64,000 bases of DNA from Pseudomonas sp. sp1636 (GTDB lineage Bacteria; Pseudomonadota; Gammaproteobacteria; Pseudomonadales; Pseudomonadaceae). Location: positions 124,001-188,000 of the forward strand of contig NZ_JARRAB010000007.1 in the NCBI RefSeq assembly GCF_030376615.1, given 5' to 3'. The notes under the pieces are model-generated. The model had not been told where the DNA came from. It made no database searches and saw only the letters and a program-made list of their open reading frames with translations. A program made the position numbers and the translations under genes. Below, in pieces: positions 50,178 to 58,698 of the stretch. The stretch's first letter is position 1. Every line of letters begins with the position of its first letter.

Positions 50178-53021
50178 ATGGCCCTGTATCGTGAACTCGA
50201 CTATGGCACCCCTGCCCGTACCGGCGCCCCGGTAACGGTGGAAATCGACGGCAACCCGATCACCGTACCAGCGGGCACTTCGCTGATGCGCGCCGCGCAA
50301 GAGGCCGGTATCGCCGTGCCGAAATTGTGCGCCAGCGACAGCCTGGAACCCTTCGGCTCGTGCCGCCTGTGCATGGTGGAGATCGAAGGCCGGCGCGGTT
50401 ACCCGGCCTCCTGCACCACCCCGGTGGAGCCGGGCATGAAGGTGCGCACGCAGAGCCCGAAGCTGGCCGAACTGCGCCGCGGCACCATGGAGCTGTACAT
50501 CTCCGACCACCCGCTGGACTGCCTGACCTGCTCGGCCAACGGCAACTGCGAGCTGCAGGACATGGCCGGCGTGGTCGGCCTGCGCGAGGTGCGCTACGAC
50601 CCGGTGAAGACCCACCTGGCCGAGGCCAAGGACGAGTCCAACCCCTATTTCAGCTACGACCCGGCCAAGTGCATCGTCTGCAACCGCTGCGTGCGCGCCT
50701 GCGAGGAAGTGCAGGGCACCTTCGCCCTGACCATCGACGGCCGCGGCTTCGACTCGCGGGTGGCCGCCAGTCAGGACGAGAATTTCATCGATTCGGAGTG
50801 CGTGTCCTGCGGCGCCTGCGTCAACGCCTGCCCGACCGCCACCTTGATGGAGAAGTCGCTGATCGAGATGGGCCAGGCCGAGCGCAGCGTGACCACCACC
50901 TGCGCCTACTGCGGGGTGGGATGCTCGTTCAAGGCCGAGGTCAAGGGCAACGAAGTGGTGCGCATGGTGCCGAACAAGGACGGCCACGCCAACCACGGTC
51001 ACGCCTGCGTCAAGGGCCGCTTCGCCTGGGGCTACGCCACCCACCCGGACCGCATCAGCACGCCGATGATCCGCGACAGCATCCACGAGGCCTGGCGCCC
51101 GGTGAGCTGGGACGAGGCGATCGGCTATGCCGCCAGGCGCTTCAAGGAGATCCAGGCGCAGTACGGCCAGGGCGCGCTCGGCGGGCTGACCTCTTCGCGC
51201 TGCACCAACGAGGAAACCTACCTGGTGCAGAAGCTGGTGCGCGCCGCCTTCGGCAACAACAACGTCGACACCTGCGCGCGGGTCTGCCATTCGCCCACCG
51301 GTTACGGCCTCAAGGTCACCCTCGGCGAATCGGCCGGCACCCAGGACTTCGACTCGGTGCTGGCCGCCGACGTGGTGCTGGTGATCGGCGCCAACCCCAC
51401 CGACGGTCATCCGGTGTTCGGCTCGCAGCTCAAGCGCCGTCTGCGCGAGGGCGCCAAACTGATCGTCGTCGACCCGCGCGGCATCGATCTGGTGCGCAGT
51501 CCGCACGTCAAGGCCGAGCACCATCTGCAACTGCGTCCCGGCAGCAACGTCGCCCTGCTCAACAGCCTGGCCCATGTGATAGTCACGCAAGGTCTGGTGA
51601 ACGAAGCCTTCGTCGCCGCGCGCTGCGAGGCCGAGGCCTTCGAGCAATGGCGCACCTTCGTCGGCGAGCAACGCAACAGCCCCGAGGCGCTGGAGGCCGT
51701 GACCGGCGTGCCGGCCGCCGCGGTGCGCGCCGCCGCCCGTTTGTACGCCACCGGCGGCAACGCGGCGATCTACTACGGCCTGGGCGTCACCGAACACAGC
51801 CAGGGCTCCTCCACCGTGATGGCCATCGCCAACCTGGCCATGGCCACCGGCAACCTCGGCCGCGCCGGCGTGGGGGTCAACCCGTTGCGCGGGCAGAACA
51901 ACGTGCAGGGCTCCTGCGACATGGGCTCCTTCCCCCATGAGCTGCCGGGCTATCGGCACGTCTCCGACCCGCAGGTGCGGGCGCAGTTCGAGCAGGCCTG
52001 GGGCGTCACGCTGCTCGACGAGCCGGGCCTGCGCATCCCCAACATGCTGGCCGCCGCGCACGCCGGCACCTTCAAGGGCATCTACATCCAGGGTGAAGAC
52101 CCGGCGCAGTCCGACCCGGACACCCAGCACGTCACCGATGCGCTGAAGGCCATGGAATGCGTGGTGGTGCAGGATCTGTTCCTCAACGAGACCGCCAAGT
52201 TCGCCCACGTGTTCCTCCCCGGCGCCTCGTTCCTGGAGAAGAACGGCACCTTCACCAACGCCGAGCGGCGCATCTCGCCGGTGCGCAAGGTGATGCCGGC
52301 GCTGGCCGGCAAGGAAGACTGGGAGGTGACGGTGGCGTTGTCCAACGCCCTCGGCTACCCGATGAACTACAGCCACCCGTCGCAGATCATGGACGAAATC
52401 GCCCGCCTGACCCCGACTTTCAGCGGGGTCAGCTACGCCAAGCTCGAGCGCCTGGGCAGCATCCAGTGGCCGTGCAACGACGAGGCGCCGGAAGGCACGC
52501 CGATCATGCACGAGGAGCAGTTCGTGCGCGGCAAGGGCCGCTTCATGATCACCGAGTACATCGCCAGCGACGAGCGCACCTCGCGCAAGCGCCCGCTGAT
52601 CCTCACCACCGGACGGATTCTCTCGCAGTACAACGTCGGCGCGCAGACCCGGCGTACCGCCAACGGCGCCTGGCACGCCGAGGATCGTCTGGAGATCCAC
52701 CCGGCGGATGCCGAGGATCGCGGGATCAAGCACGGCGACTGGGTGGCGATCAACAGCCGCGCCGGCGAGACGGCGATGCGTGCGACTATCACCGAGCGGG
52801 TGCAGCCGGGGGTGGTCTACACCACCTTCCATCACCCGGAATCCGGCGCTAATGTGATCACCACCGACAACTCCGACTGGGCCACCAACTGCCCCGAGTA
52901 CAAGGTCACCGCGGTGCAGATCAGCAAGGTCGAAACCCCTTCGCAGTGGCAGGCCGAGTTCCAGGCCTTCACCCACGAGCAGCTCGACCTGCTGCCGCCG
53001 ATCAAGGTGGTGCAGCTATGA
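50178..53021 (+). CDS. fdsA: NAD-dependent formate dehydrogenase, catalytic alpha subunit
   Basis: 947 residues. An N-terminal [2Fe-2S] ferredoxin domain (GSCRLCMVEIEG, ASCTTPV), a His-ligated cluster (HPLDCLTCSANGNCEL), two [4Fe-4S] sites (CIVCNRCVRACEEV, CVSCGACVNACPTA), then the molybdopterin domain with its own cluster (CAYCGVGCSFKAE ... CVKGRF) and the active-site cysteine in CARVCHSPTGYG (Cys, not selenocysteine). The C-terminal MoCo-binding barrel includes GRILSQYNVGAQTRRTANG. Oxidises formate to CO2 with bis-guanylyl molybdenum or tungsten cofactor; soluble, no export signal. Confidence 0.95.
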   Translation: MALYRELDYGTPARTGAPVTVEIDGNPITVPAGTSLMRAAQEAGIAVPKLCASDSLEPFGSCRLCMVEIEGRRGYPASCTTPVEPGMKVRTQSPKLAELRRGTMELYISDHPLDCLTCSANGNCELQDMAGVVGLREVRYDPVKTHLAEAKDESNPYFSYDPAKCIVCNRCVRACEEVQGTFALTIDGRGFDSRVAASQDENFIDSECVSCGACVNACPTATLMEKSLIEMGQAERSVTTTCAYCGVGCSFKAEVKGNEVVRMVPNKDGHANHGHACVKGRFAWGYATHPDRISTPMIRDSIHEAWRPVSWDEAIGYAARRFKEIQAQYGQGALGGLTSSRCTNEETYLVQKLVRAAFGNNNVDTCARVCHSPTGYGLKVTLGESAGTQDFDSVLAADVVLVIGANPTDGHPVFGSQLKRRLREGAKLIVVDPRGIDLVRSPHVKAEHHLQLRPGSNVALLNSLAHVIVTQGLVNEAFVAARCEAEAFEQWRTFVGEQRNSPEALEAVTGVPAAAVRAAARLYATGGNAAIYYGLGVTEHSQGSSTVMAIANLAMATGNLGRAGVGVNPLRGQNNVQGSCDMGSFPHELPGYRHVSDPQVRAQFEQAWGVTLLDEPGLRIPNMLAAAHAGTFKGIYIQGEDPAQSDPDTQHVTDALKAMECVVVQDLFLNETAKFAHVFLPGASFLEKNGTFTNAERRISPVRKVMPALAGKEDWEVTVALSNALGYPMNYSHPSQIMDEIARLTPTFSGVSYAKLERLGSIQWPCNDEAPEGTPIMHEEQFVRGKGRFMITEYIASDERTSRKRPLILTTGRILSQYNVGAQTRRTANGAWHAEDRLEIHPADAEDRGIKHGDWVAINSRAGETAMRATITERVQPGVVYTTFHHPESGANVITTDNSDWATNCPEYKVTAVQISKVETPSQWQAEFQAFTHEQLDLLPPIKVVQL

Positions 53022-53097
53022 TCGGCAAGCAGCACGCGCGCACGCTCGCGGCATGGGTATCGCTGCGCTCAATCCACCTTACCCGGGGGACTGCCCG

Positions 53098-53346
53098 ATG
53101 GGCATGAACGCCACACAATTGATCAAGATGGCCAACCAGATCGGCGCCTTCTTCGCCTCCCAGCCCGATCCGCTACAGGCGCGGGACGACTTCGCCCAGC
53201 ACCTCAAGCGCCAATGGGATCCGCAGATGCGCCGCGCGCTCTATGCTTATCTCGATGCCGGTGGCAGCGAAGGGCTGAACGCCTTCGCCCTGGAGGCCCT
53301 GCAGGGGCTGCGCGAACAGGTTGAGCCGGCCGCCAGCCGGGCCTGA
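53098..53346 (+). CDS. fdsD: NAD-dependent formate dehydrogenase, delta subunit
   Basis: 82 residues from ATG 53098 (GGGGGA seven bases upstream; 53104 is an alternative). MGMNATQLIKMANQIGAFFA, then DFAQHLKRQWDPQMRRALYA YLDAGGSEGLN is the small helical FdsD subunit that stabilises the complex. The 76-bp gap after fdsA has a spurious in-frame ATG at 53053. Confidence 0.88.
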   Translation: MGMNATQLIKMANQIGAFFASQPDPLQARDDFAQHLKRQWDPQMRRALYAYLDAGGSEGLNAFALEALQGLREQVEPAASRA

Positions 53347-53371
53347 CCCGAATCCCTGGGAGTCTTCGAGC

Positions 53372-54205
53372 ATGTCACGTTGCGCCGCCATCTCCGTCCC
53401 GAGCGAGCCGCCCACCAGCCAGGCGCAGGACGCCTATGCCTACGTCGAACTGGATGGGGCGGCGCAGTGCGGCAGTGCCATGCTGGCCGAGGAGTGTGCC
53501 CTGGCGATTGCCTACAACGGCGTCGCTCATGCGGTGATGATGGTGTCGCCCACGGCCGTGGAGGACTTCGTCATCGGTTTCAGCCTGAGCAGCGGGGTGG
53601 TCGACAGCGTCGGGGAAATCTATGACATCCGCCTCCGGCGCAGCGGCGACACCCTCAACGCCGAGGTGCAGATCGCTAACCGCGCCTTCTGGGCGCTCAA
53701 GCAACAGCGCCGTCAACTGGCCGGCACCAGCGGCTGCGGCCTGTGCGGGGTGGCGGCGCTGGAACAGGCGCTGCCGCAGCTGAGGCCGCTGCCGGCCAGC
53801 CCCTTGCCGCCGGCCGAACACTTGCACGACTTGCGCACGCGCATTGCCGGGGTGCAGAGCCTGGCGCGCCCCAGCGGCGCCCTGCATGCCGCGCTGTTCG
53901 TCGATGCGGACGGTGCAATCGGCCTGTGCCGCGAGGACATCGGCCGGCACAACGCGCTGGACAAGTTGATCGGCGCCCTGCGCCAGCAAGGCCGCAGTGC
54001 CCGCCAAGGCTTCGTGGTGGTCACCAGCCGCTGCAGCCTGGAGCTGATCCACAAGGCGGTGCGCGGCGAAGTCGCCACGCTGGTCAGCCTCTCGGCGCCG
54101 ACCAGCCTCAGCGTGCGCTGGGCGCGCGAGCACCGGCTCAACCTGATCCATCTGCCGCACCACAGCGCGCCGCGGGTGTACAGCCCGCTGCCAGGCGGCG
54201 AATAA
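53372..54205 (+). CDS. fdhD: Formate dehydrogenase accessory sulfurtransferase FdhD
   Basis: 277 residues. FdhD delivers sulphur to the molybdenum cofactor of formate dehydrogenases. The catalytic cysteines are in TSGCGLCGVAAL; EDFVIGFSLSSGVVDSVGEI and CREDIGRHNALDKLIG are diagnostic. GGGAG precedes ATG 53372. Last gene of the operon; in other fds loci the equivalent gene (fdsC) is also in the cluster. Confidence 0.93.
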   Translation: MSRCAAISVPSEPPTSQAQDAYAYVELDGAAQCGSAMLAEECALAIAYNGVAHAVMMVSPTAVEDFVIGFSLSSGVVDSVGEIYDIRLRRSGDTLNAEVQIANRAFWALKQQRRQLAGTSGCGLCGVAALEQALPQLRPLPASPLPPAEHLHDLRTRIAGVQSLARPSGALHAALFVDADGAIGLCREDIGRHNALDKLIGALRQQGRSARQGFVVVTSRCSLELIHKAVRGEVATLVSLSAPTSLSVRWAREHRLNLIHLPHHSAPRVYSPLPGGE

Positions 54206-54216
54206 CCTCAGGCAGG

Positions 54217-54879
54217 TTACAGGTTCTGCAGCAGATCGCGGTAATCCTCGACCGCGGCGAATTCCTCGGTGTCTTTCGGCGCCTGGCGGCTGTCCGGCTG
54301 GCGCACCGCCAGCAGATGGCCGATGCCATACGCGCGGGCGCTGCGCAGGATCGGCAGGCTGTCGTCGATAAACAGGCTGCGCGCCGGATCGAAAGCGAAG
54401 TCCTGTTGCAGGGCGAACCAAAACTGCGCGCTTTCCTTGGGAAAACCGTAGTCATGGGAGCTGATCAGGCGGTCGAAGTAGGGCGCCAGTTCGATGCGTT
54501 CGAGCTTCAGCGACAGCGAGTCGCGGTGGGCATTGGTGATCAGCACCACGCGCTTGCCGGCGGTGCGCACCGCGGCGAGGAAGGTGTCGGCGTCCGGGCG
54601 CAGGGCAATCAGCTCGGCGACCTCGCGCTTGAGGTCGCGGATCGGCAGCGCGAGTTCGCGGCTCCAGAAGTCCGTGCAGTACCAGTTGAGCTGGCCGGCC
54701 TGCGCATGGAACAGCGGCAGCAGCTCGGCGTCGGCCAGCTCGCGGCTGATGCCGTGCAGCTCGGCGTAGCGTTGCGGCAGGTGCTGCAGCCAGAAGTGGT
54801 TGTCGAAGTGCAGGTCGAGCAGGGTGCCGTCCATGTCCAGCAGCACGGTATCGATCTCGGTCCAGGGCAGTAATGGCAT
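54217..54879 (-). CDS. yrfG: GMP/IMP nucleotidase (HAD superfamily)
   Basis: 220 residues, like E. coli YrfG (222). HAD motif I LLDMDGTLLDLHFDNHFW (nucleophile Asp), motif II VLITNAH, motif III and IV K in FPKESAQFW and FIDDSLPIL. ATG 54879 gives the usual MPLLPWTEIDTVLLDMDG start; a longer frame to 54945 is unlikely. It is divergent from nudE, the order known in Pseudomonas aeruginosa. Confidence 0.9.
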   Translation of the reverse strand: MPLLPWTEIDTVLLDMDGTLLDLHFDNHFWLQHLPQRYAELHGISRELADAELLPLFHAQAGQLNWYCTDFWSRELALPIRDLKREVAELIALRPDADTFLAAVRTAGKRVVLITNAHRDSLSLKLERIELAPYFDRLISSHDYGFPKESAQFWFALQQDFAFDPARSLFIDDSLPILRSARAYGIGHLLAVRQPDSRQAPKDTEEFAAVEDYRDLLQNL

Positions 54880-55013
54880 GGGGCTTCTTGTGGGCTGATT
54901 GTGCAGGTTGTCGCGAATCTGCCGCCTGAGGTCGTGATCGCGCAATCTGCGACGGGGCTAATCGGAACAGGCGCGGTATGATAACTCGCCCCGCCACTCT
55001 CAGGAGCCGCACC

Positions 55014-55580
55014 ATGCGTCAGAAACCCACCGTACTCGCCCGCGAGATAGTCGCCAGCAGTCGCTTGTTTCGGGTCGAGGAGCTGCAGCTGCGCTTCGCC
55101 AACGGGGTGGAACGCACCTATGAGCGCCTGGTCGGCAAGGGCGTCGGTTACGGTGCGGTGATGATAGTGGCGCTGGCCGATGCCGAGCATGTGCTGCTGG
55201 TCGAGGAATACTGCGCCGGCACCGACGACTACCAGCTGTCGCTGCCCAAGGGCTTGATCGAGCCGGGCGAGGACGCGCTGGCGGCGGCGGATCGCGAACT
55301 CAAGGAGGAGGCCGGTTTCGGCGCGCGGCAACTCGAGCACCTGACCGAGTTGAGCCTGTCGCCCGGTTATATGAGCCAGAAGATCCAGGTGGTGCTGGCC
55401 CGGGATCTGTATCCGCAAAGCCTGCCCGGCGACGAACCGGAACCGATGCGGGTGGACAAGGTCAACCTGCGCGAGCTGTCGAGCCTGGTGCAGCATCCGC
55501 AGTTCAGCGAGGGTCGGGCCCTGGCCGCGCTCTACCTGGCGCGCGACCTGCTGACCCAGCGTGGAGACTTGGTGCTATGA
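55014..55580 (+). CDS. nudE: ADP compounds hydrolase NudE (Nudix)
   Basis: 188 residues. The Nudix box is G-x5-E-x7-REL-x2-EAGF: GLIEPGEDALAAADRELKEE AGFGA, about residues 80-104. It hydrolyses ADP-ribose, NADH and similar ADP compounds. CAGGAG precedes ATG 55014. It overlaps cysQ by four bases. Confidence 0.92.
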   Translation: MRQKPTVLAREIVASSRLFRVEELQLRFANGVERTYERLVGKGVGYGAVMIVALADAEHVLLVEEYCAGTDDYQLSLPKGLIEPGEDALAAADRELKEEAGFGARQLEHLTELSLSPGYMSQKIQVVLARDLYPQSLPGDEPEPMRVDKVNLRELSSLVQHPQFSEGRALAALYLARDLLTQRGDLVL

Positions 55581-56398
55581 GCCATGCCCTGATCCCGGCG
55601 GTGGTGCAACTGGTGCGCGAGGCCGGCGCGGCGATCCTGCCGCATTGGCGCGCCGGTGTGCTGGTCACGGAAAAGGCCGACGCCTCGCCGGTGACCGCCG
55701 CCGACATGGCCGCCCACCACCTGCTCAACGATGGCCTGATCGCGCTCGACCCGAGCATTGCGGTGCTGTCCGAGGAGGACGCCGCCATCAGCCTCGGCGA
55801 ACGGGCGCAGTGGCGCCGCTGGTGGCTGGTCGACCCGCTGGACGGCACCAAGGAATTTATCGCCGGCAGCGAGGAGTTCACCGTCAATGTCGCCCTGATC
55901 GAGAACGGCCGGGTGGTGTTCGGCGTGGTCGGGATTCCGGCCAATGGCCGCTGTTATTACGGTGGCGCCGGCTTGGGCGCCTGGCGCGCCGAGGCCGACG
56001 GCACGGCGCAGCCGATCAGGGTGCGCCTGACCCCGGACGAGGCCTTTGTCGTGGTCGCCAGCCGCCGGCACAGCAGCCCGGCGCAGGAACGTCTGTTGGA
56101 GGGCCTGAGCGAGCGTTTCGGCGATCTGCAACTGGCCAGCGTCGGCAGCTCGCTGAAGTTCTGCCAACTGGCCGAAGGCATTGCCGATTGCTACCCGCGC
56201 CTGGCGCCGACCTCGCAGTGGGACACCGCCGCCGCCCAGGGCGTGCTCGAGGGTGCCGGCGGCGAAGTGCTGACCCTCAAGGGCGAGGTGTTGAGCTATG
56301 AGGCGCGCGAGTCGCTGCTCAACCCGTCCTTCCTCGCCTTGCCCGCCGCCGCCGAGTGGCGTGCCGAGCTGATCCAGCTGGCCCGCGCCCTGGACTGA
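55577..56398 (+). CDS. cysQ: 3'(2'),5'-bisphosphate nucleotidase CysQ
   Basis: 273 residues of the inositol-monophosphatase fold. Metal-site motifs are LSEEDA (Glu), WWLVDPLDGTKEFIAGSEEF TVNVALI (DPLDGT) and WDTAAAQGVLEGAGGEVL. It removes 3'-phosphoadenosine 5'-phosphate made during sulphate assimilation. Translationally coupled to nudE (ATGA). Confidence 0.94.
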   Translation: MSHALIPAVVQLVREAGAAILPHWRAGVLVTEKADASPVTAADMAAHHLLNDGLIALDPSIAVLSEEDAAISLGERAQWRRWWLVDPLDGTKEFIAGSEEFTVNVALIENGRVVFGVVGIPANGRCYYGGAGLGAWRAEADGTAQPIRVRLTPDEAFVVVASRRHSSPAQERLLEGLSERFGDLQLASVGSSLKFCQLAEGIADCYPRLAPTSQWDTAAAQGVLEGAGGEVLTLKGEVLSYEARESLLNPSFLALPAAAEWRAELIQLARALD

Positions 56399-56417
56399 AG
56401 CACAGAAACTTTGGCAA

Positions 56418-56479
56418 GCCCGGATAACATCCGGGGATTCTACGCGGCCCAAACCCTCCCCGGATTGCACCCGGGCTAC
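56418..56479. repeat. REP-like pair between cysQ and fabY
   Basis: CCCGGATAACATCCGGGG (56419 on) and CCGGATTGCACCCGGGCTAC at the right. It has the same GTAGCCCGG consensus as 11225-11246, in a convergent gap. Confidence 0.65.
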
Positions 56480-56544
56480 GGGATAGTGGCCCGTCCGCTG
56501 GCTAGCGCTGCGCTCAACCCTCCCTGGGAACTACCAGTGGCTGC

Positions 56545-58455
56545 TCAGTCGAGCATGTCGCGGTAGCGTTCGTCCTGCTTGAACCGCAGCGGCTGGGCGA
56601 AGCCCGGTACCTTGATCTGTTCGGTGCCCAGCTCTATGGCTTGGTCGTCGATCAGGTCGTGGCCGAAGTTGTAGATGATCTGCAGTTGGCCGTGCAGGGC
56701 TTGCTGGTCATATTCCTGGGCGGCGGCGCGGGTCTGTTCGCGGCGCGCGCAGTAGGCGGCGAAGGCGGCCTCGCCGTGACGTTTGCGCAGCATCCGCTCG
56801 ACCACGTGGGGCGCCAGCACCAGGGCACTGGCGTTGTTGCCGCCGAAGCCCTTGGAATTGATGAAGCATACGTCCAGCGCCTGCTGGCCGAGCTGGCGAT
56901 CCACGGTGGCGATGCTCAGGTGTTGCTGAAATACGTCGTCGGCGACGGCGTCGATGGTTTTGATGCCGGGGATGATGCCGTACTTGAAGCAGCCCAGGGC
57001 GGAGATCAACTGATCGCCGCTGGCCGCGGCCAGGGAATGGCCGACGAAGGCCTTGGCCGCGGTGATCGGCCATTGTTCGATGGCGAAGGTCGCGGCGATG
57101 CGATCCAGCAGTTCCGATTCGGTGGTGCGGTTGGCCGGGGTGCTGGAACCGTGGGCCTGGACGAAACTGCGCTGGCGCACGGCGTCGATGCCGAGCAGTT
57201 GCACGGCGCTGGCCACGGCCTTGGCCACGGTCAGGTAGTTGCCCGGCCCGGGGGCGGAGATGGATTTCTTGAAGCCGTCGGCGTTGACGAACACGTCCGG
57301 CACCGCGCCGTGGATGTCGGCACCCAGCTCCAGGGCCAGTTCGTCGTCCATCAGCACCACGAACTGGCAGGCTTCGGCCAGGGTGAAACCGCAGTTGTCG
57401 CCGAATGGGCGGCTGGCGCGGCGGAAGTCGACGTCATCCTTGCCCTCGATCTGGCGCAGGCCGTCTTCGGTGGCCAGTGCGCCCATGGCGCCGTAGCCCT
57501 CGATGCATTCCTGGTTGAGCGGCGCTTCGCTGCTGCCGACGATGACCACCCGCGCCTTGCCCGCGGCGATCTGCTCGATGCCCTTCTGCAGGTTATAGAG
57601 GAAGGTGGCGCAGGCGCCGGTGATGCTGCCGGTGCTGCCGACGCTGCCGAGCACGTAGGCGTTGATGAAGTCCGCCGACATGCTGTTGAGGCCCAGGGCC
57701 AGCTGCTTGGCGGTGACCCGGCCGCCCTTGAGGCGCGATTGCATCAGGCCGCCGAAACCGTTCTCGTCGAGCTGGCTCATGATGCAGCTGGAGAACACGG
57801 CGATTTCGTCCGGTTGTACCCGGTCGACGATCGACTGCCAGGGCAGGCCGGTCGAGCGCAGGGCGTCGGTCACCCCGACAATCGCCATGCTCAGGCCGCG
57901 CGGGTGGAAACGCGAGTTGTAGTGCTCGCTCGGTTCGAAGCCGGTGGGCAGCTGGCCGGCGGACTTCACCGGCAGGGCGCGGTAGCTGTCGACCTTGAAC
58001 TCGCAGTTGTCGTGCAGGGCGACGCGCACCTCGGTGGCGTTCAGCGGCTCGACCGACCAGTTGGCCGGCAGTGGCTCGGGCAATTGCTTGCGGTTGCTGA
58101 TGAAGCTCAGCGGGGTGCCCGGGGCGCCGCTGACGCTGATGCTCTTGTGCCAATGGGCGGCATCGACGTCCAGGTGCTGCTTTTCGATGCGGCGCACCAG
58201 GGTCGAGGCGAGGATCTGCTCGGCAAACCGACTGTCGATCTCGGCCAGGCTCAGCGCCGTGCCGTCGGCCGTCTGGTAAGTGCCGTCGAGCACCTGCACC
58301 AGCTTCATCATCACCGCCAGGCCGGCGAGGGTTTCCTGGCGCGCGCGGGTGTCCATGGACTCGATCACGGAGCGGCGGAAACCGTGGTGAAAGGAGCTGC
58401 GGCCGGCTGCGTTATAGCCACCAAAACCAACGATCACAGGTAAACGAGACTTCAC
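56545..58455 (-). CDS. fabY: Initiating beta-ketoacyl-ACP synthase FabY
   Basis: 636 residues, close to Pseudomonas aeruginosa FabY (PA5174), which condenses acetyl-CoA with malonyl-ACP to start fatty acid synthesis in place of FabH. Thiolase-fold active site: Cys in TGACATFLYN (C282), His in QAHGSSTPANRTTE and in KAFVGHSLAAASG. The 90-residue N-terminal extension (MKSRLPVIVGFGGYNAAGRS onward) and the length set it apart from FabB/FabF. GTG start with AAGGAG at eight bases. Confidence 0.93.
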   Translation of the reverse strand: MKSRLPVIVGFGGYNAAGRSSFHHGFRRSVIESMDTRARQETLAGLAVMMKLVQVLDGTYQTADGTALSLAEIDSRFAEQILASTLVRRIEKQHLDVDAAHWHKSISVSGAPGTPLSFISNRKQLPEPLPANWSVEPLNATEVRVALHDNCEFKVDSYRALPVKSAGQLPTGFEPSEHYNSRFHPRGLSMAIVGVTDALRSTGLPWQSIVDRVQPDEIAVFSSCIMSQLDENGFGGLMQSRLKGGRVTAKQLALGLNSMSADFINAYVLGSVGSTGSITGACATFLYNLQKGIEQIAAGKARVVIVGSSEAPLNQECIEGYGAMGALATEDGLRQIEGKDDVDFRRASRPFGDNCGFTLAEACQFVVLMDDELALELGADIHGAVPDVFVNADGFKKSISAPGPGNYLTVAKAVASAVQLLGIDAVRQRSFVQAHGSSTPANRTTESELLDRIAATFAIEQWPITAAKAFVGHSLAAASGDQLISALGCFKYGIIPGIKTIDAVADDVFQQHLSIATVDRQLGQQALDVCFINSKGFGGNNASALVLAPHVVERMLRKRHGEAAFAAYCARREQTRAAAQEYDQQALHGQLQIIYNFGHDLIDDQAIELGTEQIKVPGFAQPLRFKQDERYRDMLD

Positions 58456-58698
58456 GCGGGAACTCCTTCAAATAAGTACGCCAGGACAAGCTCAGATGAG
58501 GCTATGGCGGCTTGTCACGTGGGCCGCCCCCTCTAACGCGGGGGATGGCCTGCGGAGCGAGGGTCGGCTCGACTGTTCGGATGCCTATGCTGACGCGATT
58601 CGTGACCTGTGAGTCACGGCTTCGACCAAGGTCGCGCTTCGGTAAAGCCTTACAGCTGCTAAGGTTTCTTTAGTTCAAGGTTTAGCGGGAGAACAACA

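Noticed and set aside
48291..52976. A 1561-codon open frame on the minus strand across the formate dehydrogenase genes
   Set aside because: It mirrors the high-GC codon bias of fdsG-B-A, is rich in His, Val, Gly and Ala with no domain, and has no ribosome site; the plus-strand genes have full motifs.
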